Program-made: the position numbers and the translations under genes
Shown: positions 16,896 to 26,364 of the stretch, piece by piece
Layout of the letters: each line of letters opens with the position of its first letter
How positions within the stretch are numbered: the stretch's first letter is position 1
Assembly: GCA_902537235.1 (NCBI GenBank)
Contig: CACBAO010000002.1
Coordinates: 99,854-163,853 of the forward strand
Length of the DNA stretch: 64,000 nucleotides
DNA from: an uncultured Alphaproteobacteria bacterium
GTDB lineage: Bacteria; Pseudomonadota; Alphaproteobacteria; Rhodobacterales; Rhodobacteraceae
Direction: 5' to 3'
Notes under the pieces: generated by a model
Database searches by the model: none
Told to the model about the DNA's origin: nothing
Seen by the model: only the letters and a program-made list of their open reading frames with translations

Positions 16896-19790
16896 ATGTC
16901 ATCAAACCATAAAGATTATAAAGAGACCTTACTCCTACCAAAGACAAATTTTCCAATGAGAGCCAACTTACCTGAAAGAGAGAAGGAGTGGCTAGACCGT
17001 TGGGAAAAATTAAATGTATACAAAAGACTAAGAAAGGACTCTAAAAATAGGAAGGATTTTGTTCTTCATGATGGCCCCCCATATGCAAACGGAAATCTGC
17101 ATATTGGCCATGCTCTAAACAAGATTCTGAAAGACTTTGTAGTAAGGAGTCAACAAGTTTTGGGTAATAACAGTATTTATGTTCCAGGCTGGGATTGTCA
17201 TGGATTACCCATTGAATGGAAAATTGAAGAGAATTACAGAGAAAGAGGAAAGTCTAAAGAAGACATTTCCATAAATACCCTTCGTAAAGACTGTAGAGAC
17301 TTCGCTAGTCATTGGATAAAGGTTCAAAAAGAAGAATTTAAAAGATTAGGTGTAACCGGTGATTGGGATAATCCATATTCAACTATGGACTACAATAGTG
17401 AGGCAGTAATCTCAGAAGAGTTTGTAAATCTGGTCATGAAGGGTGTTGTTTATAGGGGATCAAAACCTGTTATGTGGTCTCCGGTCGAGAAAACTGCCCT
17501 TGCCGAAGCAGAGATCGAGTATAGAGATCATCGCAGCACCACAATTTGGGTAAGGTTTCGCATAGTCTCCGGTGATTTACATGGCGCTGACGTTATAATT
17601 TGGACTACTACACCTTGGACCATACCATCAAATAAAGCAGTAGCTTTCAATAAAGCTATTAAATATGGGCTTTACGAGATAGAGGAAGTTCAAGATGAAA
17701 GCTGGGCTAAACCACAAAACATATTAATACTTGCTAACAAGCTTGCCGAAGAAACGATGGAAAAATCTAGGGTTACAAAGTATAAAAAAATACGAGAATT
17801 GAGTTCTAAAGATCTTAACGGTGTTATTTTAAGCCATCCATTTTCAGACCTTGAAGGATCTGAAAACTTTTGGAATTATTCAGTTCCTTTAGTCGAAGCA
17901 GACCACGTTACTGAAGAGGCTGGTACCGGTTTTGTACATATTGCGCCAAGCCATGGGGCAGAAGATTTTGAAGTTTTCCTTAAACGTGGATGGCTATCTC
18001 GTATGACGAATAATGTTGAGGATGATAGTAGCTTTGCCGCAACTATTCCATTTTTCAAGGGTCTGCAAATATTTAACAAAAAAGGAAAAGAAGGAGAAGC
18101 AAATACGGCGGTAATTCAAAAGTTAATAGAAGCGAATAAGCTGATTGCTAGAGGTATTTTGGAACACTCTTACCCCCATAGTTGGCGATCTAGAGCTCCT
18201 GTAATTTTTAGAAATACTCCTCAATGGTTTGTAAACATAGATAAGGATCTAAAAGATGGAAAAGATGAATTTGGTAAGACAATACGAGAAAGAGCTCTTC
18301 ATTCGATAGAAAAATTGGTACAGTGGGTTCCCAAAAGTGGTAGGAATAGGCTTCACAGCATGATATCGATGAGACCAGATTGGGTTTTATCTAGACAGAG
18401 GGCATGGGGTGTCCCGCTTACTTGCTTTATAAAAAAAGGTTTGAAACCTGATCATGAAGACTTCATTCTAAAGGATAAAAAACTCAATGAAAGACTGGTT
18501 AACATACTCAAAAAAGAAGGAGCAGATGCTTGGTTTCAAGAAGGAGCCAAGGAAAGGTTTTTAGAAGGATTATACCCTCCAGATGAGTACGAGCAAGTAA
18601 TGGATATTCTCGATGTCTGGTTTGACTCAGGATCGACACATGCCTATGTTCTACGAGATAGAGCAGATGGAAAATGGCCAGCTGATCTATATCTTGAAGG
18701 AACAGACCAACATAGAGGGTTTTTCCACTCCTCACTACTGCAATCGTGTGGAACTCAGGGGCAAGCTCCCTATTTAGGTGTTTTAACTCATGGGTTCATT
18801 CTAGATGAGAAGGGTTTTAAGATGTCTAAGTCCCTTGGTAATACAGTAAGCCCTCAACAGGTCATTAAGCAGTATGGGGCAGATATACTTAGACTATGGG
18901 TCGCGCAAAGTGACTATACAGTGGATTTAAGAATAGGAGATGAAATTCTTAAAGGTGTTACAGATAGCTATCGAAAACTGAGAAATACAGCAAGATTTTT
19001 ACTGGGAAATTTGGGTGCATATTCTGGTCATGATGATATTTCATATAGTGAACTACCTGATCTTGAAAAGTACATTCTCCATCGAGTTTGTGAAATCGAT
19101 AAAAAAATACAATCTTCTTATCAAGATTATTCTTTTCAATCAGTATTTCAAACTTATTTTCAATTCTGCACCCAAGATCTTTCTTCCTTCTATTTCGATA
19201 TTCGAAAGGATGTTTTATATTGCGATGCCGAGAATAGTTTAAAAAGAAGAGCTACACTCAAAGTTCTTGACATTTTGTTCTTCAGATTGACAACATGGTT
19301 TTCTCCAATTTTACCATTTACAATGGAAGAAGTATACTTAGAGAGATATCCTGAAGAAGAGAGTTCGGTACACTTACTCGACATTCCTAGAAATGAAAAG
19401 GACTGGTATAATCCTAAATATGTCGATCATTGGGATAAAATTCGGAACGTCAGACGAGTTGTCACCGGGGCTATAGAACTACTAAGGAGAGACAAGGTAA
19501 TAGGCTCAAGTTTAGAGGCCTTTCCAGTCGTCTACATAAAAGACAAAGAGCTCTTTGAAATAATAAACTCAGTAGACATGAGTGAAGTATGTATTACATC
19601 AGGTATAAATGTTGAGTTTTGCACAACTAGTATCGCAGACACCTGTTTTGTTCTTGATGACGTACCCGATGTTGGGGTGATTTGTAGGGCTGCTAAAGGG
19701 AAAAAGTGTCAACGATGCTGGATACTGAGCTTGCCACCGGATAACAGTGAGAGTGACTTGTGTGATCGTTGTGAACAAGTCGTGAATTGA
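16896..19790 (+). CDS. ileS: Isoleucyl-tRNA synthetase
   Basis: IleRS is a class I enzyme that charges tRNA-Ile and edits valine. The HIGH motif is at about residues 69-72 (NLHIGHALNK) and KMSKS near 641-645 (FKMSKSLGN). The editing domain contains WTTTPWTIPSNKA. The C-terminal zinc finger CQRCW with CDRCEQ is intact, so this is the bacterial zinc-containing type with 964 residues. The start is ATG 16896 without a strong Shine-Dalgarno. It stands alone, with convergent xerC 16 bases beyond its stop. Confidence 0.98.
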   Translation: MSSNHKDYKETLLLPKTNFPMRANLPEREKEWLDRWEKLNVYKRLRKDSKNRKDFVLHDGPPYANGNLHIGHALNKILKDFVVRSQQVLGNNSIYVPGWDCHGLPIEWKIEENYRERGKSKEDISINTLRKDCRDFASHWIKVQKEEFKRLGVTGDWDNPYSTMDYNSEAVISEEFVNLVMKGVVYRGSKPVMWSPVEKTALAEAEIEYRDHRSTTIWVRFRIVSGDLHGADVIIWTTTPWTIPSNKAVAFNKAIKYGLYEIEEVQDESWAKPQNILILANKLAEETMEKSRVTKYKKIRELSSKDLNGVILSHPFSDLEGSENFWNYSVPLVEADHVTEEAGTGFVHIAPSHGAEDFEVFLKRGWLSRMTNNVEDDSSFAATIPFFKGLQIFNKKGKEGEANTAVIQKLIEANKLIARGILEHSYPHSWRSRAPVIFRNTPQWFVNIDKDLKDGKDEFGKTIRERALHSIEKLVQWVPKSGRNRLHSMISMRPDWVLSRQRAWGVPLTCFIKKGLKPDHEDFILKDKKLNERLVNILKKEGADAWFQEGAKERFLEGLYPPDEYEQVMDILDVWFDSGSTHAYVLRDRADGKWPADLYLEGTDQHRGFFHSSLLQSCGTQGQAPYLGVLTHGFILDEKGFKMSKSLGNTVSPQQVIKQYGADILRLWVAQSDYTVDLRIGDEILKGVTDSYRKLRNTARFLLGNLGAYSGHDDISYSELPDLEKYILHRVCEIDKKIQSSYQDYSFQSVFQTYFQFCTQDLSSFYFDIRKDVLYCDAENSLKRRATLKVLDILFFRLTTWFSPILPFTMEEVYLERYPEEESSVHLLDIPRNEKDWYNPKYVDHWDKIRNVRRVVTGAIELLRRDKVIGSSLEAFPVVYIKDKELFEIINSVDMSEVCITSGINVEFCTTSIADTCFVLDDVPDVGVICRAAKGKKCQRCWILSLPPDNSESDLCDRCEQVVN

Positions 19791-19806
19791 AATTTTATAG
19801 GATTTA

Positions 19807-20724
19807 TTAACTCGCTCTCTCTCTAGGGTGAGTTGATTTATAAACTTGCAGTAACCTTTTTTGTTCTATTTGGGTATATATTTGTGTGCTACTCAACGCA
19901 GTGTGACCAAGGAGTTTTTGGATGCTTCGTAGGTCTGTGCCTTTATTTAACAAGTGGGTAGCGTAGGAGTGTCTCAAGGAGTGTGGCGTGGTGGATGAAG
20001 GAAGACCAATCGAGGTTCTTGCTTTTTCCAGAGCTTTCTGAAACGATCTTGGGGATATTTTTTGTCCTCTTGTACCCAAAAATACATATTCGCTACTAGA
20101 TATGGGGTAAGGACATTGTTCTTTATAATTCTCAATTGCTTGGCTAGTAATATTAAGTATCGGCACCATCCGCTCTTTTTCCCCCTTACCCTTAACCATG
20201 ATACTCGTACTTAATGGCAACTCATTTGTTTTCAAATTAATTGCCTCTGAAATTCTTAAACCGCAGGTATATAACAGTAAAAAGATGGCTTGGTTTCTGG
20301 ATATTATCCATCGCTGCTCTTTCTGGTTTTCAAAGGCACCAAATAACTTTTTTACATCATTTATCGTTATTGGCCTAGGAAGTGTTTTATTTCTTTTAGG
20401 AGATTCTAATCTTGAAATAGATGAGTTGGAAATATTATGGGAATTCTCTAGCCAGAAGAAAAAGTTTTTCAGGCTAGATATTTTTCTAGAAATTGATGCA
20501 GCATTTAAAGATTTATTTCGCAGGTTCAAAATCCATAATCTTATTTTTTGGGAACTTATTTCTAATAAATCAGTTTTTAAAATAACTTCTGAGTTCTGAA
20601 AGTTAAAACTAAGAAAATCTTTTAAGTCAAGTGAATATGCTTTAACGGAGTTCTCTGAAAGGTTTCTTAAATTTACGTTATACGATGCCCACTCTTCAAT
20701 TAAGTTATTTATCTTTATCTTCAT
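19807..20724 (-). CDS. xerC: Tyrosine recombinase XerC
   Basis: XerC with XerD resolves chromosome dimers at dif. It has an N-terminal SAM-like core-binding domain (about residues 1-95) and a C-terminal catalytic domain. The catalytic residues are visible: Arg157 in CGLRISEA, Lys near 180 in VKGKGEKER, His248 and Arg251 in HSLRHSYATH, His274 in LLGHTALSST and nucleophile Tyr283. It overlaps DUF484 by 4 bases (ATGA). This DUF484-xerC coupling is a conserved proteobacterial arrangement and argues for a housekeeping Xer protein rather than a mobile-element integrase. XerC rather than XerD is inferred from this context. Confidence 0.9.
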   Translation of the reverse strand: MKIKINNLIEEWASYNVNLRNLSENSVKAYSLDLKDFLSFNFQNSEVILKTDLLEISSQKIRLWILNLRNKSLNAASISRKISSLKNFFFWLENSHNISNSSISRLESPKRNKTLPRPITINDVKKLFGAFENQKEQRWIISRNQAIFLLLYTCGLRISEAINLKTNELPLSTSIMVKGKGEKERMVPILNITSQAIENYKEQCPYPISSSEYVFLGTRGQKISPRSFQKALEKARTSIGLPSSTTPHSLRHSYATHLLNKGTDLRSIQKLLGHTALSSTQIYTQIEQKRLLQVYKSTHPRERAS

Positions 20725-21419
20725 TTGTCTAATAAGCTCTCTAAGTGCTTGGACGTTATCTTAGCAAAAAACTCTAGATAGTCTGTCGACTGATCAACCG
20801 AAAAAGTTGACTCACTTTCTGACTCAAAGAATATAAAACCTTTTAATTTCTTTTTTATTAAAAGCGAAATAATGGCTTCAGATTTTGTATTGTCTTCTCT
20901 AATTATTATGTCTTCATCAGTTATCTTCTTTTTTTCTGGAACATATTTTAGTCGAACAGGCTTTCCGTTTGTTATTCCAATTTTTTCTAAAAACTTGCTG
21001 ACTTCTCTATCAGGTTTCAAGAAACAGTTTTCAAAATCGAAATGAGAGAATATATCTTCGCTTACAACTATTTTTATCTTATCCACACTTAATATTTCTG
21101 GTGCTTTTGAACATAGAAATCTAAAAAGAGAATCTATATCTTTTGTTTCAATAGTCGCTAAACAACATTTATGAATTTTCTTTATTCCTAATTGATTTTC
21201 GTAAGCATGCCGTATTATTTGACTATTGGTAGTCTTTAACTTCTCCACTTTGTCTCTAAGTTTTTTTAGAAAAACATTTCTTATATCCACCAGATTTTCT
21301 TCATCAGGGAAATCTGAGTCCTTTAAAAGTGCGAGTAATAATTCTTTATCCAGTAGAATCAGATCTGGATTTTTTAAAATTTTTTTTCTTTCGTCTGGAA
21401 CTAATTCAATTTTATTCAT
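20721..21419 (-). CDS. DUF484 family protein
   Basis: This is a member of the DUF484 family, a GAF-like domain of unknown function. The N-terminal part contains the characteristic ILKNPDLILLDKELLLALL segment, then a short helical stretch with many Lys and Asn residues (about 45-80), then a sensor-like domain. ATG 21419 is chosen over the tracked TTG, which would overlap the upstream gene by 31 bases. It ends in a 4-base overlap with xerC, the standard genomic partner. A role linked to Xer recombination is suggested only by this conserved neighbourhood. Confidence 0.8.
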   Translation of the reverse strand: MNKIELVPDERKKILKNPDLILLDKELLLALLKDSDFPDEENLVDIRNVFLKKLRDKVEKLKTTNSQIIRHAYENQLGIKKIHKCCLATIETKDIDSLFRFLCSKAPEILSVDKIKIVVSEDIFSHFDFENCFLKPDREVSKFLEKIGITNGKPVRLKYVPEKKKITDEDIIIREDNTKSEAIISLLIKKKLKGFIFFESESESTFSVDQSTDYLEFFAKITSKHLESLLDK

Positions 21420-21424
21420 ATTTT

Positions 21425-22078
21425 TTAAAGTATAGATTGACCCGTTTTTTCCCAATCAGCTGTAAATTGGCTTAACCCAGAGTCGGTTAGAGGATGTTTT
21501 ACAAGTTTTTCAAAAATATCTATCGGAATTGTTGCTACATCTGCTCCAAGGAGCGCACATTGCTTCACATGGTTGATTGTTCTTATAGATGCTGCTAAAA
21601 CTTTAGTCGAAAAGTTATAGTTTGAATAAATTAGTTTTATATCTGAAATCAAATCTGCTCCATCGAGATTTAAATCATCTAAACGACCGATAAAAGGGCT
21701 TACGTACTCTGCACCCGCTTTTGCAGCCAAAAGAGCCTGTGAGGCCGAAAAACAAAGGGTCATATTCACGCTTATACCCTTTTGGGATAAAGTATTACAT
21801 GCTTCTAATCCATCCCAAGTAATCGGTAGTTTAACAGTAACGTTTTCTGCTATCTGTGAAAGCTTTATCCCCTCTTCCACCATTCTTTTTGAAGCTAGTG
21901 CTGATACTTCTGCGCTTATGGAACCAGAAACTATGCTGGCCAATTCAGATATAACCTCGATCATATTTTTTCCAGACTTTAAAATAATCGATGGGTTGGT
22001 TGTAACTCCGTCAATAAGACCGAGATCACTAAATTTTTTTATTTTTTCAATATCCGAACCGTCAAGAAAGAACTTCAT
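21425..22078 (-). CDS. Transaldolase / fructose-6-phosphate aldolase family protein
   Basis: This is a small transaldolase of the TalC/Fsa group (217 residues, TIM barrel). The N-terminal MKFFLDGSDI with GVTTNPSI, the Schiff-base Lys83 in NVTVKLPIT and the AEYVSPFIGRLDD block are conserved. It is likely the pentose-phosphate transaldolase in organisms lacking the long enzyme, but Fsa-type aldolase activity cannot be excluded from sequence. It lies five bases upstream of DUF484-xerC and divergent from priA, as in many alphaproteobacteria. Confidence 0.9.
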   Translation of the reverse strand: MKFFLDGSDIEKIKKFSDLGLIDGVTTNPSIILKSGKNMIEVISELASIVSGSISAEVSALASKRMVEEGIKLSQIAENVTVKLPITWDGLEACNTLSQKGISVNMTLCFSASQALLAAKAGAEYVSPFIGRLDDLNLDGADLISDIKLIYSNYNFSTKVLAASIRTINHVKQCALLGADVATIPIDIFEKLVKHPLTDSGLSQFTADWEKTGQSIL

Positions 22079-22167
22079 GAAATTTTATCCAAAAAAATAT
22101 ATTTTCTGGACATCAGTTTATATGGTGATTTATTTCAAAGGAAGTGAAAAAGTGTAAACTTAGACAA

Positions 22168-24339
22168 ATGAGATTTGAAAAACAGTTTGGTGTTATTTTT
22201 ACAAATCCAAAACTACCAGTTTTGGATTACTCAACGCCGGATCAAAAAATTGAAATTGGCAGTATAGTAGAGGTGCCATTAGGTTCTAAAGTCGTCATTG
22301 GAATTGTTTGGAGAACTGGAGATAATAAATTTTATGGTAGTCGACTAAAGCAGATCATTGGAACTGTTAACGATATAAAACTGAGTCCTGAATTTATATT
22401 TTTCTTAAAAAGGGCACATGCCTATACACTAGCTCCGATACAGTATTTTCTTAAGATGGCTGTTCAAAGTCTGAACTTTCACAGAGATCAAAAGCTACCA
22501 ATTGCTTACAAACTTAACAACCACAATCATTTCCAATTTACAAGCCGTCAAGAAGAACTTGTTAACTTCATTAAAGAACAACCTCAGAAAGTTGTTGAAT
22601 ATAACAAAATAAAAAAAGACTTAGGTATAAGTTTTTCAGTTCTAAAAAAACTGGAAAAAATAGGCGTGCTTTCAAAGGTAACCAAAAACAACTACAAACG
22701 ACAAAAAATGTATAATGAACCCATTATCTTATCTCCCGAACAGGAAAAAGCTGTTTCACAAATTAGAGAAAAGTGCAAAGAGAAAGATTTTCAGTCATGG
22801 CTACTATTTGGTGTTACAGGTTCTGGTAAAACGGAGGTCTATTTGAATCTAGCAAGTGAGCGCATAGAAAAAGGAGAACAAGTTCTTATTCTATTACCAG
22901 AGATTTCTTTAACCGTCGACTTTAAGCAGCGTATTATGAAGAGGTACGGTGGACTGTCAGGTGAATGGCATTCACAACTATCATTAAATGATAGACGAGG
23001 CGTGTTTAAGAATGTAGTAAACGGTAATATAAAGATACTTGTAGGGGCCAGATCAGCTTTATTTTTACCATTTAAAAATTTGGGTCTCATTATTGTCGAT
23101 GAAGAGCATGATCCCTCCTATAAGCAGGAGGAGACGCCAATCTACAATGCAAGAGACCTGGCAGTATTAAGAGCTTCAACTTTGAAGTCACAAATAATTT
23201 TATCTTCAGCTACTCCCAGCATTGAGACGTGGCACAATTGTAGATTAGGTAAGTATCATAAGGTTGATCTTCTCAAACGTTTTGGCGAAGTTTATGAACC
23301 AAGGGTGGCTTTGATCGATATGAATATAGAACAAATGCCAAAAAATAGTTGGATCTCTGCTCCAGTAATTGACCAGATAAGGATAAGTTTAGAAAAAGAA
23401 GAACAAATTCTTATTTTTTTAAATAGAAGAGGTTACGCGCCAATTGCATTTTGTTCGGCATGTAGGGTTTCTTTAGAGTGTAAAAACTGCAGTGCAAAGT
23501 TAGTTTATCATAAAACAAAAAATTGCTATTTGTGCCATATATGTGGGTACGAAGCCTCGGAAAAAGCAGAGTGTGTTAAATGTAAGTCAGCTGCTAACTT
23601 AATACTTATTGGGCCAGGAGTTGAAAGAATAAGAGAAGAGATCTCGAAGTTGTTTCCCAACGCTTCAGCAAAGATTTTTTCTTCAGACAATTTGTCAACA
23701 GGAGAAAAAAATTTAGAAGATATGGATAAAATAAAGTCGGGAGCAATTAATATAATTATTGGTACCCAGTTGGTGGCTAAAGGATATAATTTTCCGTATT
23801 TGAAACTTGTTGTTGTACTTGATGCAGATATGGGTTTAAACGCTGGGGACCATAGGGTTATGGAAAAAAGCTATCAGGTAATAAAACAAGTTGTAGGAAG
23901 AGCAGGACGGTATGCGTCCGATGGGAAAGCATTGATTCAAACTTGGATGCCTCGTCATCCCGTTTTACAGGCATTACTTGAAGGTAGTGGAGAAAAATTT
24001 CTCAACACTGAGCTAGATCAAAGAATTGAAGCTAATGTTCCACCTCACGGGAAATTCATTTCGTTAATATTATCAGGAAAAAAGGAACGTACTTTGATTG
24101 ATTTTGGTATCAAATTAAAAAACCAATTTCACTCACTAAGTTTAAGAGATGTTGTTATTTTTGGACCTGCCATTGCTCCAATTTCAAGAATAAAAAATAA
24201 AACAAGAGTAAGATTACTTATTAAGTTTAGTAAAATGACAAAAATATCCCAGATTGAAGTAAGAGATTGGCTAAAAAATATTTCGGTCCCGAATAATATA
24301 TACTTTAGTGTGGACATTGATCCATATAATTTCTATTAG
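22168..24339 (+). CDS. priA: Primosomal replication protein N' (PriA helicase)
   Basis: PriA is a superfamily 2 helicase that restarts stalled replication forks. The N-terminal DNA-binding domain (about the first 100 residues) is followed by Walker A GVTGSGKTEVY and the DEEH box, helicase motifs including FLNRRGYAP, and a cysteine-rich zinc region (CSACRVSLECKNC, CHICGYEA, CVKCKS). The start is uncertain. ATG 22168 fits the family N-terminus (FEKQFGVIF), while GTG 22144 is also in frame with AAGGA too close to it. It is divergent from the transaldolase gene. Confidence 0.95.
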   Translation: MRFEKQFGVIFTNPKLPVLDYSTPDQKIEIGSIVEVPLGSKVVIGIVWRTGDNKFYGSRLKQIIGTVNDIKLSPEFIFFLKRAHAYTLAPIQYFLKMAVQSLNFHRDQKLPIAYKLNNHNHFQFTSRQEELVNFIKEQPQKVVEYNKIKKDLGISFSVLKKLEKIGVLSKVTKNNYKRQKMYNEPIILSPEQEKAVSQIREKCKEKDFQSWLLFGVTGSGKTEVYLNLASERIEKGEQVLILLPEISLTVDFKQRIMKRYGGLSGEWHSQLSLNDRRGVFKNVVNGNIKILVGARSALFLPFKNLGLIIVDEEHDPSYKQEETPIYNARDLAVLRASTLKSQIILSSATPSIETWHNCRLGKYHKVDLLKRFGEVYEPRVALIDMNIEQMPKNSWISAPVIDQIRISLEKEEQILIFLNRRGYAPIAFCSACRVSLECKNCSAKLVYHKTKNCYLCHICGYEASEKAECVKCKSAANLILIGPGVERIREEISKLFPNASAKIFSSDNLSTGEKNLEDMDKIKSGAINIIIGTQLVAKGYNFPYLKLVVVLDADMGLNAGDHRVMEKSYQVIKQVVGRAGRYASDGKALIQTWMPRHPVLQALLEGSGEKFLNTELDQRIEANVPPHGKFISLILSGKKERTLIDFGIKLKNQFHSLSLRDVVIFGPAIAPISRIKNKTRVRLLIKFSKMTKISQIEVRDWLKNISVPNNIYFSVDIDPYNFY

Positions 24340-24368
24340 TTCAGGGGAATATCAATTAAAAATGACAT

Positions 24369-25466
24369 ATGAAAAATAACAGAAGTAATATCAACCCCCT
24401 CTCCCATTTCTACAATATACCTATTTATGAAAGCGGTGAAAGCGCGATACAAGGTAGAGAAAATGTTGTCAAGTTGAGTGCGAATGAGAACATGAATGGA
24501 CCATGTAACGAGGTATTAAACCAATTCGCATACTATTCCAAAAACATTTTTGAGTATCCAGATAGCAGTCACCACGCGCTGCGACACAAAATAGGCAAAG
24601 TACATAATATTGATCCAAATAGAATTATTTGCGGAGCCGGGTCTGATGAAATAATCCAGTTATTGTGTCGATGTTTTTGTGAGAAAAATGATGAGGTGAT
24701 TTATACGGAACATGGGTTCTCAATGTATAAACTATCTGCGTTAGCCACTGGTGCAAAGCCTGTTGAGGTTAAAGAAACCAACCGCACAGCATCTATAGAG
24801 AATATAAGTGCAGCAATTACATCTAGGACAAAGATAATTTTTTTAGCAAATCCGAATAATCCAACAGGAACTATGATTTCAGATAGTGAAATCGAGCAGC
24901 TGTTAACTAAAATTCCTAATAATATTCTACTCGTATTAGACGGTGCTTATTCAGAATATGTTGATTATTCCGATGGGGGAATTTCACTTGTAAATAAGTT
25001 TTCAAATGTATTTGCAACCAGAACTTTCTCTAAAATATTTGGGCTAGGTGGGTTAAGAGTGGGGTGGGGTTTTGGTGCCAGAGACATAATAGATATTTTG
25101 AATTCAGTCCGATCTCCCTTTAACGTTTCATCTTTGGGATTAAAAATGGCAGAATTGAGTGTTGAAGATGTAAATTTCGTTAAAAAGCAGAGAGAAATAA
25201 ATAAAGTAAATAGAGATTTACTGAGAAATAGATTGCTAAATCTTGGATTAAGCATCGATAAATCGTTTGCAAATTTTTTGCTCCTGAGATTTGCAAACGA
25301 AGGTCAAGCCAATACAGTCGATTTATTTCTTAAGGAAAAAGGTTTTATTTTAAGAAAGGTTGTATCTTATGGCCTTCCAAATTGCCTTAGACTTTCTATT
25401 GGTAATAAAGATATTTGTGAGAGTCTATATTCAGCTTTAGTGGAGTACTTTGATAATAATGACTGA
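24369..25466 (+). CDS. hisC: Histidinol-phosphate aminotransferase
   Basis: This is a class I/II PLP-dependent aminotransferase of the HisC type with 365 residues. The PLP lysine lies in TRTFSKIFGLGGLRVGW at about residue 222, and FLANPNNPTGT marks the cofactor site. Its end overlaps tyrA by 8 bases. In alphaproteobacteria a HisC next to prephenate dehydrogenase often also transaminates aromatic keto acids, so it may serve tyrosine and phenylalanine synthesis as well as histidine. No other his genes are in the window. Confidence 0.92.
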   Translation: MKNNRSNINPLSHFYNIPIYESGESAIQGRENVVKLSANENMNGPCNEVLNQFAYYSKNIFEYPDSSHHALRHKIGKVHNIDPNRIICGAGSDEIIQLLCRCFCEKNDEVIYTEHGFSMYKLSALATGAKPVEVKETNRTASIENISAAITSRTKIIFLANPNNPTGTMISDSEIEQLLTKIPNNILLVLDGAYSEYVDYSDGGISLVNKFSNVFATRTFSKIFGLGGLRVGWGFGARDIIDILNSVRSPFNVSSLGLKMAELSVEDVNFVKKQREINKVNRDLLRNRLLNLGLSIDKSFANFLLLRFANEGQANTVDLFLKEKGFILRKVVSYGLPNCLRLSIGNKDICESLYSALVEYFDNND

Positions 25467-26364
25467 GTTTAGAAAAATCTCCATTATTGGCCTAGGTTTA
25501 ATAGCTTCTTCAATATGTCTCACTGTAAGAGAAAAAGATTCGAAAATTCAAATAGTGGGCTACGATAATGACAAAGAAGTGAGAAATAAGGCTAAGAAAA
25601 TCGGTTTATGCGAAATTAAGAGTAACATTGAGAATGCAGTAATTGGCTCTGAGCTTATAATACTTTGTGTGCCAGTTGGACAAATGCAAGCTGTAACGCG
25701 GCAATTAAAAAAGTTTATAAAGCCTGGCACAGTAATCACAGATGTAGGATCAGTAAAGTTATCCGTTATTGAAGATATAGTGTCTCATATAGAGGACGCA
25801 CAGGCGATATTTGTTCCTTCTCACCCTATTGCTGGAACTGAAAGATCAGGACCAGAAGCGGGTTATGCCGGACTATTTGAGGGTCGGTGGTGCATACTGA
25901 CGCCGACAAAAAAAACCAATAAGAAAGCATTAAAAAGTGTTGAAACTTTTTGGAAGTACTTAGGTATGAAAACTAAGATAATGACACCTGAGCATCATGA
26001 TCTCGTTTTAGCCGTAACATCTCATGCGCCTCATTTAATTGCATACACTATGGTGGGGGTTGTCGATGACTTAGAGGCCGTCACAAAGTCAGAAATAATA
26101 AATTATTCGGCTGCGGGCTTCAGAGATTTCACTAGAATTGCTGCATCCGACCCAATAATGTGGAGGGATATTTTTTTAAATAATCAAGATGCTCATCTGG
26201 AAGTATTGGGTAGATTTACTGAGGAACTTTTTTCATTGCAACGTGCTATAAGAAAAAAAGATGGTGAATATCTACTTAAATATTTTGAAAGAACGAGAAG
26301 TATAAGACAAGGTATAGTAGCCGCCGGTCAAGATACAGGTACGCCAAACTTTGGGAGAGACTAG
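25459..26364 (+). CDS. tyrA: Prephenate/arogenate dehydrogenase family protein
   Basis: This is an NAD(P)-dependent oxidoreductase of the TyrA/TyrC type for tyrosine synthesis. The N-terminal dinucleotide fold reads IIGLGLIASSICL, with the third Gly of the usual motif replaced by Ala. SHPIAGTERSGPEAG is the substrate-binding block with the catalytic His region. ATG 25459 is chosen; the tracked TTG lies 9 bases earlier. It overlaps hisC by 8 bases, so the two are probably coupled. Whether it prefers prephenate or arogenate cannot be told here. It converges with DUF2125 with a 4-base overlap. Confidence 0.92.
   Translation: MTEFRKISIIGLGLIASSICLTVREKDSKIQIVGYDNDKEVRNKAKKIGLCEIKSNIENAVIGSELIILCVPVGQMQAVTRQLKKFIKPGTVITDVGSVKLSVIEDIVSHIEDAQAIFVPSHPIAGTERSGPEAGYAGLFEGRWCILTPTKKTNKKALKSVETFWKYLGMKTKIMTPEHHDLVLAVTSHAPHLIAYTMVGVVDDLEAVTKSEIINYSAAGFRDFTRIAASDPIMWRDIFLNNQDAHLEVLGRFTEELFSLQRAIRKKDGEYLLKYFERTRSIRQGIVAAGQDTGTPNFGRD

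Noticed and set aside
20198-20599. 133-residue plus-strand ORF inside xerC
   Set aside because: Antisense to the recombinase catalytic domain; no family resemblance.
19807-20724. Tyrosine recombinase as a sign of a mobile element
   Set aside because: Its coupling to DUF484 and the housekeeping surroundings mark it as chromosomal XerC; no attachment sites, tRNA target or cargo genes are present.
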